From: Candidatus Cloacimonadota bacterium
Lineage (GTDB): Bacteria; Muiribacteriota; UBA6191; JACPRK01
Assembly: GCA_021772705.1 (NCBI GenBank)
Contig: JAJFLN010000382.1
Location: 1 to 6,332, forward strand
Direction: 5' to 3'
Length of the DNA: 6,332 bases
The translations under genes and the position numbers were made by a program. The notes under the pieces are model-generated. The model did no database searches, was not told where the DNA came from, and worked only from the letters and a program-made list of their open reading frames with translations. Below, one piece after another: positions 1-5,367 of this stretch (positions are counted from its first letter, which is position 1; each line of letters opens with the position of its first letter).

Positions 1-207
1 CCGCCTCCGGGCGGCCTACTGCAGCGGTCAGTGGAACGTCCTTCACAAACAGCGCCGGCAAAAGCGTATGCAAAACCTATCCAACCTCAAGCGAGCGGCC
101 TGACGCTGACGCGAAGGGGACCCCCTGGGTGACATGCACCCGCTGGTCGGCTTGATGTAGCAAGAGTCTCGGTGTAGAGTTACAGGTGAGCTGCCCTGGA
201 GGTTATC
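1..207. other. Upstream region without a confirmed gene
   Basis: No complete gene is visible here. A plus-strand frame is open from base 2 to a TGA at 101-103. It would encode a 33-residue basic tail ending in NLSNLKRAA, possibly the C-terminus of a gene that starts left of the window, but it is too short to assign. From about 104 to 151 I see nothing recognisable. The remainder holds the putative promoter and ribosome binding site of the gene at 208. Confidence 0.4.
152..180 (+). promoter_or_regulatory. Putative sigma-70 promoter of the small-protein/retropepsin unit
   Basis: TTGATG at 152-157 (4 of 6 to TTGACA) and TAGAGT at 175-180 (4 of 6 to TATAAT) are separated by exactly 17 bases. Initiation would fall near 187, leaving a leader of about 20 bases that contains the GGAGG ribosome binding site at 198-202. 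The spacing and placement are good but the hexamers are only moderate matches, so this is a suggestion and not a firm call. Confidence 0.4.
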
Positions 208-459
208 ATGAGCTCAAAGTTGAGTTGGCACGAGATTCAGAGCCGATATCCAGACGAGTGGGTCACGCTTACAGACTACCAGATTGAAGGACGGGAACCT
301 GTTTCGGGCGTCGTGGTAGCTCATGGCCGCGATAAGCGATCTGTCTATCAAGAGTCTCGATGCATCGAGCAGAGGTGCGCCGTCATCTTCACTGGTGAGC
401 ATGAGAGAGGCCTGCTAGGCGTGTATGTTGAAGACATGGACGATCCCAGTTCCGAGTAG
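208..459 (+). CDS. Small conserved-looking hypothetical protein upstream of retropepsin
   Basis: This 83-residue soluble protein has no signal peptide or membrane segment. The start is well supported: ATG at 208 follows a GGAGG Shine-Dalgarno (198-202) by 5 bases. The N-terminal part (WHEIQSRYPDEWV, residues 7-19), followed by a VVVAHGRDKRSVYQ segment (about 35-48) and a hydrophobic CAVIFTG strand (57-63), resembles small proteins of the DUF5678 kind. From memory these are often encoded directly before retropepsin-like proteases; I could not search for homologues. The acidic tail (VEDMDDPSSE) lies in the region whose DNA also encodes the start of the next gene. The 35-base overlap suggests translational coupling and a shared role, perhaps as partner or substrate of the protease. 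Function is unknown. By eye the base composition is less GC-rich than the feo genes. Confidence 0.8.
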   Translation: MSSKLSWHEIQSRYPDEWVTLTDYQIEGREPVSGVVVAHGRDKRSVYQESRCIEQRCAVIFTGEHERGLLGVYVEDMDDPSSE

Positions 460-835
460 GGCCAAGTTGATTGACGTTCCGGTCCTGATTGTGGGGCCTA
501 TGTGTCTGGAGCGCGAGGCGTGGCTTGTGCTGGATACGGGAAGCCCCGTGAGCATCATCAGCACGGATCTGGCTGAGTTGGTGGGGCTGGACAGAGACCA
601 GTCGGTGGGCGAATCTCGGTTGATCGGCCCCGGGGGCAGGGAAGAGGGCTACCGTGTGCGACCCAAGGAGTTTAAGGTCATGGGTGGGGTCATTCAGAAC
701 CATGAGTTGAGGGTTCACGACGTTGATCCCGCTCTTGATGTGGACGGTGTCATCGGCCTCGACCTGATCGGCCTGGGAGAGTTGCGAGTCAACATCCCGA
801 GGGGATTCGCCAGTTTCTACTGGACAACCAGGTAG
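425..835 (+). CDS. Retropepsin-like (clan AA) aspartic protease
   Basis: This predicted single-domain aspartic peptidase has 136 residues, the usual size of one retropepsin lobe, so it would work as a homodimer with one catalytic Asp per chain. The active-site motif LVLDTGSPVSII lies at residues 34-45, with Asp37 as the catalytic residue. A second hydrophobic-Gly motif, DGVIGLDLIG (107-116), fits the conserved segment that packs behind the active site in this clan. No signal peptide or membrane anchor is seen, so it is probably cytoplasmic. ATG at 425 lies inside the preceding gene. AGAGAGG at 404-410 could serve as ribosome binding site but sits 14 bases away, so translation probably relies on coupling. 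A TTG at 467 is an alternative start that would still keep the catalytic motif. The substrate is unknown. The gene ends 40 bases before the convergent feoB stop codon, and I see no strong terminator hairpin in 836-875. Confidence 0.85.
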   Translation: MLKTWTIPVPSRAKLIDVPVLIVGPMCLEREAWLVLDTGSPVSIISTDLAELVGLDRDQSVGESRLIGPGGREEGYRVRPKEFKVMGGVIQNHELRVHDVDPALDVDGVIGLDLIGLGELRVNIPRGFASFYWTTR

Positions 836-875
836 AGCGGCGGAAAGTGTGAGGTGAGGAGAGTCAGACCCCGCC

Positions 876-2828
876 TCAAGCGACGCCTAAGGCCCGCAGG
901 CTGGCGACGGTGAACCAGGCGGCCAGATAGGCCATGCCCGTGAAGACGAAGATCTGCAGCAACGGCATGGTCCAGCCCCCGGATTCCTTGCGGGCCACGG
1001 CGGCCGTGGACAGACACTGCATGGCGAAGATGAAGAAGACCACCAGTCCCAGGCTGGAGGCGGTGGTGAAGAGAGGCGACCCATCGGGCAGGGTGGCGGT
1101 TCGCATGGTCTGAAGGAGGGACTCCTGCACCGTGTCATCGTCGCCGGCGACGTGGAAGATGATCGCCAGGGAGCCGACGAAGAGCTCCCGGGCGCCGAAG
1201 GCCCCGATCAGGGCGACGCCGACTCTCCAGTCCAGGCCCAGGGGCTGCATCAGCGGCTCCAGGGCTCGGCCCCCCATGGCAGCATAGGAGGACTCCAGCC
1301 GGCGGCTGGCCGCCAGGTCCGGGTCCAGACCCGCCGTGTCCGTCAGCGGTAGATTGCAGATGAGCCAGAGCGTGGTGGCGATGACCAGGATCGGCACGCC
1401 AGCCTTGGTCAGGTAGTGCTTGCTACGCAGGTAGGTGGACCGGAAGATGACCTTGAACTGAGGAATCCGGTAGACCGGGAGTTCGAGCATGAATGAGGAG
1501 CTGGAGGAGGCGGGCAGCATCCGGGCCACCAACCCGGAGATGACGGCGCCGGATGTGACGGAGGCCATGTAGAGCAAGGCCAGGCCGAACCCACCGATCC
1601 AGGGCTTGTCCTTCGGCGTCAGGAAAGCGAGCAGCAGGGCATAGACCGGCAGTCGAGCAGAGCAGCTCATGAGGGGCATGATAAAGAGAGTCAGCAACCG
1701 CTCCCGCCGTCCCGGGATGGTGCGGGCCGCCATCATTCCTGGAATGGCGCAGGCGAAGCCTGAGAGGAGGGGGACGAAGGACCGGCCATTCAAACCGACC
1801 CAGCTGAGGGGCCGGTCGACCAGCACGGCGGCTCGAGCCAGGTAACCGGAATCTTCAAGAAGCCCCATGCAGAAGAAGAGGATCACGATCTGGGGAAGGA
1901 AGATGACCACCCCTCCGGCGCCCTTCACTATCCCATCGCCCAGCAGACGGACCAGGAAACTCTCCGGCGCCGCGTCGACCAGGAGCCCCGAGAGAGAGCC
2001 GAACAGGCCGTCGATTAGGTCCATCACAGGCTGGGCCGCCCAGAAGATGCCCGTGAAGATCGTTCCCATGATGAGGACGAAGGCCGCCAGACCCAAGAGG
2101 GGATGGAGCAGGACGGAGTCAATCCGGCGAGTCACGGGATCCACGTCATGGTCTTGGGTAGCGCCACCCTGCTCGGCGGCCTCGGGAGACACGGAGATGC
2201 AGGACTTTTCGAAGAGCTCGGTCTCGGCATAGGAAGCCTTGACGGCATCGGCAGTCAAGGGCCCCAGGGGCCTCCGGTCATGGTCAGGTTGGGTCCTGGC
2301 AGCTTCCCGGGCCCAGTCGAGCAGCTCCTTGACCCCCGTGCCGCTCCGCCCATCGATGGCCACGACGGGACAGCCAAGCCGCTCCTCCAGCCGGGCAGGA
2401 TCCAGGACCCGCCCTCGGCGTGCCAGCAGATCGCACATGGTCACGGCCACAACCATGGGAATGCCGGTCTGCCGGACCTGCAACGCCAGATACAGGTGTC
2501 GTGAGAGCTGGGTCGAGTCCGCCACGACAACCGCCACGTCCGGCGCTGGATGGGCCGCCCCGCCGAAAAGGGACCGGACCGTCACTTCCTCGTCGGGAGA
2601 CTGGGGGACCAGACTGGCCAGACCCGGCAAGTCCACGACTTGAGCCGGCCATTCGAACTCCTGGTTCAACTCCCCAAGGGAGAAGTCCACCGTCGCCCCG
2701 GGATAGTTCGACGTCCGGGAATGGCTGCCGGTCAGACGATTGAACAGGGTTGTCTTACCGCAGTTCGGCTGCCCCAGCAGTACGACGGTGGCTGGAGCGG
2801 CAGAGTCGTCTTTCAGATCAGAATGCAA
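876..2828 (-). CDS. feoB: Ferrous iron transport protein B
   Basis: This is the Fe(II) uptake permease of the inner membrane, with an N-terminal GTPase domain and a C-terminal transport domain. Numbering from the chosen start: G1 GQPNCGKTT (19-27), G2 SNYPGAT (40-46), G3 DLPG (66-69), G4 TMCD (130-133) and G5 near GRSGTG (160-165). Then come several membrane segments with two Cys-containing gate motifs, GFACAIPGMMAAR (357-369) and MPLMSCSARLPVY (384-396), followed by GAFGARELFVGS and the C-terminal FAMQCLSTAAVARKE. The 650 residues are near full length. No ATG or GTG start exists in the frame before G1. I chose TTG at 2828, which has GAGG 4 bases upstream and overlaps the feoA stop by 16 bases. 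Alternatives are CTG at 2816, overlapping the feoA TGA, and TTG at 2960, which would add an unlikely 44-residue extension. G4 has Thr in place of the usual Asn. No feoC follows. Confidence 0.96.
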   Translation of the reverse strand: MHSDLKDDSAAPATVVLLGQPNCGKTTLFNRLTGSHSRTSNYPGATVDFSLGELNQEFEWPAQVVDLPGLASLVPQSPDEEVTVRSLFGGAAHPAPDVAVVVADSTQLSRHLYLALQVRQTGIPMVVAVTMCDLLARRGRVLDPARLEERLGCPVVAIDGRSGTGVKELLDWAREAARTQPDHDRRPLGPLTADAVKASYAETELFEKSCISVSPEAAEQGGATQDHDVDPVTRRIDSVLLHPLLGLAAFVLIMGTIFTGIFWAAQPVMDLIDGLFGSLSGLLVDAAPESFLVRLLGDGIVKGAGGVVIFLPQIVILFFCMGLLEDSGYLARAAVLVDRPLSWVGLNGRSFVPLLSGFACAIPGMMAARTIPGRRERLLTLFIMPLMSCSARLPVYALLLAFLTPKDKPWIGGFGLALLYMASVTSGAVISGLVARMLPASSSSSFMLELPVYRIPQFKVIFRSTYLRSKHYLTKAGVPILVIATTLWLICNLPLTDTAGLDPDLAASRRLESSYAAMGGRALEPLMQPLGLDWRVGVALIGAFGARELFVGSLAIIFHVAGDDDTVQESLLQTMRTATLPDGSPLFTTASSLGLVVFFIFAMQCLSTAAVARKESGGWTMPLLQIFVFTGMAYLAAWFTVASLRALGVA

Positions 2829-3058
2829 CTGGCCTCGAATCGCCTCAGGGCTATGACTGTCCCCCGGAGCGAGAAGGCAAGTGGATCTCGAAAAGGAGAC
2901 TTGGCCACGAGGCGGACGCTCTGACCGGGTGTGAAACCGATCTCCAGGAGCCGGGAGCAAACGGCCACGTCTCCCCGAAGATCCCGGATTTCACCATGGA
3001 AACCATCGGACACCTCAGCCAGGCTGGCGACGTCCATCACTGGGCCTGCTTCACGCAT
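2813..3058 (-). CDS. feoA: Ferrous iron transport protein A
   Basis: This small cytoplasmic SH3-like protein of the FeoA family is thought to interact with FeoB and support ferrous iron uptake. It has 81 residues, the usual size. The family pattern is visible in RLLEIGFTPGQSVRLVAKSPF (about residues 36-56) and in the terminal strands RGTVIALRRFEASCILI. ATG at 3058 is supported by AGGAG (minus strand, 3072-3068) 9 bases upstream. A second ATG at 3037 would shorten the protein by 7 residues and has no better ribosome binding site. It is the first gene of the feoAB operon, directly downstream of an overlapping promoter and Fur box. Its stop overlaps the feoB start region, which suggests translational coupling. 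Confidence 0.95.
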   Translation of the reverse strand: MREAGPVMDVASLAEVSDGFHGEIRDLRGDVAVCSRLLEIGFTPGQSVRLVAKSPFRDPLAFSLRGTVIALRRFEASCILI

Positions 3059-3081
3059 TTTCTCACGCTCCTGGCCCCGCC

Positions 3082-3108
3082 TTTATAGATATTGATAATC
3101 ATTCTCAA
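3082..3108 (-). promoter_or_regulatory. Putative feoAB promoter
   Basis: On the minus strand TATAAA (3087-3082, 5 of 6 to the -10 consensus) is preceded by TTGAGA (3108-3103, 5 of 6 to the -35 consensus). The spacer is 15 bases, shorter than the ideal 17. Initiation would fall near 3075, giving a short leader with the AGGAG site before feoA. The Fur box fills the spacer and half of the -35 element, so a bound repressor would exclude RNA polymerase. The short spacer keeps this tentative. Confidence 0.55.
3088..3106. promoter_or_regulatory. Fur box (ferric uptake regulator operator)
   Basis: The 19 bases match the classical Fur consensus GATAATGATAATCATTATC at 17 positions; they differ at position 5 (T for A) and position 17 (C for A). 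Seen another way, bases 3093-3107 form the 7-1-7 dyad TGATAAT-C-ATTCTCA with one mismatch. The site lies about 30 bases upstream of feoA, on top of its promoter. Established knowledge of Fur predicts repression of feoAB when ferrous iron is plentiful. No Fur gene is in the window. Confidence 0.9.
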
Positions 3109-3511
3109 TAAGAAATCCCATGAGTATTCTAACCACGCTGCGGCGGATCCGCAAGCATGATCGCGGCACTTTTCAGGCCAATTTGCGAGTTTGGTGCCTC
3201 AAGGCACAAGAAAACCGGCGGTGTCCGGACTCAGCTCAACAGGAGTGTGTCGGAGAATCCACCTGGTTTCGCTTGCACCAAGTGCCCTTTGAACTGGGAA
3301 CAGGCAACGGGGAATCAGCACGTCGCCAACTCATGCCCAGCTTTCGAAGGGCTGCTCGCCCGTATTGCTTCTCGGTTGACGGAGTCCGCAAGGCTACTGC
3401 GACCGACTGGCGAACGGAGCTGACATCGACTGACATGCGTCCCGGTCTCCATTTTTCGTTGCCTGTTCCCGGTCCCCTGTTGCCTGTTCCCTGTTCGCCT
3501 TTCCCCGAGTC
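3109..3511. other. Intergenic region between feo promoter and metallopeptidase gene
   Basis: About 400 bases separate the feo promoter from the end of the peptidase gene. From 3109 to 3295 I see no convincing gene, RNA or hairpin. A plus-strand frame starting at ATG 3120 runs 298 codons, but it crosses the heptad repeats, then continues antisense to the peptidase gene, and has no recognisable domain. From 3296 to 3507 lie the inverted heptad-repeat arms described separately. The 147 bases between the arms show no recognisable content. Confidence 0.5.
3296..3507. repeat. Inverted heptad-repeat pair downstream of the peptidase gene
   Basis: A right arm at 3459-3507 contains seven consecutive degenerate 7-bp units on the plus strand: TTGCCTG, TTCCCGG, TCCCCTG, TTGCCTG, TTCCCTG, TTCGCCT, TTCCCCG. 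A left arm at 3296-3317 carries the opposite orientation (GGAACAG, GCAACGG, GGAATCA). GGGAACAGGCAACG at 3296-3309 is the perfect reverse complement of 3457-3470, so a 14-bp inverted repeat flanks 147 bases. The right arm ends 4 bases from the peptidase stop codon. The same heptad family recurs at 5099-5219. It may fold as RNA or be a non-autonomous repeat element; no transposase is seen. Confidence 0.7.
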
Positions 3512-5284
3512 TCACTCCTCGCCCCACGCCTGGGGCGACCCTTCCATCGAGCTGACAGGTCGGGTCTTGTCCTTCAGCTTCGTCGGGATCTTGCCGAGGC
3601 GACGAAGGGCATTCAGCTTCGCCACGGGGGGCTGCATCAGCTTGGTCCGCAGCTCCGGCATCCGCCTGAGGGCGCCGCCCAGGATGTTGCCGGATCCTCT
3701 GGCGGCGGCGGTCCCGGAGACAGCTCCGCCGAGGCTCTTGATCAGCTCTTCAAGCCGTTGTTTCTCGGCCCTCAGCCGAGCCTCTTCCCGGCGGTGCCGA
3801 AACTCCCGGAAGCCGATCGATCCGATTCCTCCCAGGATGTCCCAGGGCGAGAGATTCACTCCCCGGATCTCATCGAGCCGCTCGTCGATGGCCGCCAGCC
3901 GGGCTTCGACCGATGCAATCCTGAGCTGCGCCGTCCCCTGCCCAACGGCCTCGGCGCCGGAGGCCGTGCCCTCCGTGTTGAGTTCCTGGAGACGGGAGCG
4001 ATGGTCCCGCCTGTAGGCCCGGGCGATCTCCTCTCCCAGCATCTCGTCGAGTACCTTGTCGGGCGCATTGAAGTGCGTGTAGGCATCGAAGATCCCGGCG
4101 ATGGCAAAGGCATCCTCCGGGTGCTCCTTCACGATCTCCTGGAGTACGGTTCTGAGGTTTCGTCCTCTTCGATTGGTCGACTGGAATGCCTCGGTGATCT
4201 TGTCCGCTCCCCCGGGCACGTACCGGAAGATGTCGTAGAGGATGAGGGAGTTGATGTACTCCACGGCGATCAGCTCTTCGTAACTCGCCTCGGCCCAGTC
4301 CTTCTCCTCGTACTTGCCCTTCTCGGTCTCCCGGCGCACGTTTTCGACGCTTGCGGCTACCGCATCCCGCCTGTCGGGATCGAACAGGATGGGCGTGAAG
4401 TTGGCCCACCCCTCTGAGAACGCCGCCCGTTCCGAGTAGTGCCCCCGATCCCAGAACCGCCATCCTCCACCGTGGTTGTAGAGGATCTCGTCGGCGAAGT
4501 GACTGTCGTCGGGACCGTAGTCGCCGCTGCCTCGTCCTGTACGGTCCTGAGAGTGAGAGTACTCGTGGATGATCAGCCTCTGCACGTTCGCGTCATTCGG
4601 GTAACTCCCGAGATAGCTGTTGGAGATGTAGATGCTGTTTCCCGACCGATGGGGCCAGACGCCCTCCTCGTCCCGGGCCTTCTCATCCGTGTCGGGATTC
4701 CCATCGTCATCAGCATCGACATATTTCTGGCTGTCATCGACCAAGTAGAGCTTGGGGGCCTTCCCGTCCAGAGAATGGAGGAACTCCATATGCTCCAGGA
4801 AGGGGCCCTCCGTGGTCAGCATCTCGTAGGCCTGGACCAGGCCCGGCGTGGATTTCCGGTAATTCTCCAGGAATTCCCTGGCCTCGTCAGACCCAGGGAC
4901 CAGCTCCACGTTCTTCTTCTTCCACTTTTGCCCCGTGCCGTCATGAGGTCCCTCGTAGACCTGCAGGATGATCGTGAAGGGCGCATTTTCCGCCTGGACC
5001 GGCAAGGGCAACAGGAAGCTCAGCACCAGAAGCAGGGCGAGACGGGACGCTAGGAGCGTGTAGGAGAAATGGACCCGCGCCGACCTGGGGGCGAAGCCGG
5101 AACAGGGAACAGAGAACAGAGAACAGGCGGCAGAGAACAGGGAACCGAAAGGGCAACACCGACTGGACAATTCCCTGTTCCCTGTCCCCTGTTTCCGGCT
5201 CCTTGTTCCCTGTTCGGGTTCCACCTGGAAGACTGCGGCGTTACTCCGACAAGCTCCTGGATATGCTGTATTCTCTCTTTTCAC
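3512..5284 (-). CDS. Predicted secreted HExxH zinc metallopeptidase with EF-hand-like loop
   Basis: Numbered from GTG at 5284, the frame has 590 codons. Residues 22-62 are translated from a heptad-repeat element and are unlikely to be functional. A signal peptide follows: a hydrophobic core at 82-94, ending in PVQA98 before Glu99. The mature protein carries DADDDGNPDTDE (190-201), which fits the calcium loop pattern DxDxDGxxDxxE. It then has HEYSH (240-244), a zinc site with Glu241 as catalytic base, and SEGWANF (290-296), whose Glu291 may be the third ligand as in gluzincins. Residues 454-520 are rich in Glu, Arg and Leu with a coiled-coil look, broken by a Gly-rich stretch (480-491) and followed by a Gly- and Arg-rich tail. 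An AAGGA site lies 5 bases before GTG 5284. Other possible starts are GTG 5224 and TTG 5170; none exists between the repeat element and the signal peptide core. The substrate and exact family are not recognised. Confidence 0.85.
   Translation of the reverse strand: MKRENTAYPGACRSNAAVFQVEPEQGTRSRKQGTGNRELSSRCCPFGSLFSAACSLFSVPCSGFAPRSARVHFSYTLLASRLALLLVLSFLLPLPVQAENAPFTIILQVYEGPHDGTGQKWKKKNVELVPGSDEAREFLENYRKSTPGLVQAYEMLTTEGPFLEHMEFLHSLDGKAPKLYLVDDSQKYVDADDDGNPDTDEKARDEEGVWPHRSGNSIYISNSYLGSYPNDANVQRLIIHEYSHSQDRTGRGSGDYGPDDSHFADEILYNHGGGWRFWDRGHYSERAAFSEGWANFTPILFDPDRRDAVAASVENVRRETEKGKYEEKDWAEASYEELIAVEYINSLILYDIFRYVPGGADKITEAFQSTNRRGRNLRTVLQEIVKEHPEDAFAIAGIFDAYTHFNAPDKVLDEMLGEEIARAYRRDHRSRLQELNTEGTASGAEAVGQGTAQLRIASVEARLAAIDERLDEIRGVNLSPWDILGGIGSIGFREFRHRREEARLRAEKQRLEELIKSLGGAVSGTAAARGSGNILGGALRRMPELRTKLMQPPVAKLNALRRLGKIPTKLKDKTRPVSSMEGSPQAWGEE
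5099..5219. repeat. Inverted heptad-repeat element inside the 5' end of the peptidase frame
   Basis: The left arm, 5099-5147, has seven tandem 7-bp units on the plus strand: GGAACAG, GGAACAG, AGAACAG, AGAACAG, GCGGCAG, AGAACAG, GGAACCG. After 23 bases the right arm, 5171-5219, has seven units in opposite orientation: TTCCCTG, TTCCCTG, TCCCCTG, TTTCCGG, CTCCTTG, TTCCCTG, TTCGGGT. The longest perfect complement I found is 12 bp (5100-5111 with 5204-5215), and a long imperfect hairpin is possible. Because the units are 7 bp long, the peptidase frame reads them as a repeating peptide pattern, typical of artefactual translation of such repeats. The element belongs to the same family as the pair at 3296-3507. 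Confidence 0.8.
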
Positions 5285-5289
5285 TCTGA

Positions 5290-5294
5290 TCCTT
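5290..5294 (-). promoter_or_regulatory. Ribosome binding site supporting the GTG start of the peptidase gene
   Basis: AAGGA on the minus strand lies 5 bases upstream of GTG 5284. It is the only well-placed Shine-Dalgarno-like site I found for this gene, and it argues for translation beginning upstream of the heptad-repeat element. The sequence is short and could occur by chance. Confidence 0.4.
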
Positions 5295-5367
5295 ATTACA
5301 AGACTACGCTGGCGAAGGCAGGAAGTTTGGGTTAATCCATGTTACCCCACCGGACCGTCAGCAGCCC

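Noticed and set aside
161..359. Eleven-base direct repeat CAAGAGTCTCG at 161-171 and 349-359
   Set aside because: The copies lie in a promoter spacer and inside a coding region, with no shared flanks; chance similarity is sufficient.
836..875. Search for a bidirectional terminator between the retropepsin gene and feoB
   Set aside because: Only a weak GAGG/CCTC pairing is visible and there is no T-tract, so no intrinsic terminator was called.
2239..2643. Plus-strand open frames of about 130 codons opposite the FeoB GTPase domain
   Set aside because: They are low-complexity Arg/Ser/Pro translations antisense to the well supported G1-G5 motifs.
3120..4016. Long plus-strand open frame of 298 codons starting beside the Fur box
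   Set aside because: It passes through the heptad repeats, where the peptide shows the artefactual LPVPGPLLPVPCSPFP pattern. It then runs antisense to the peptidase gene, has no recognisable domain, and has no good ribosome binding site.
4439..5053. Plus-strand open frame of 204 codons opposite the metallopeptidase
   Set aside because: It is a shadow of the minus-strand gene, which contains the HExxH motif and signal peptide.
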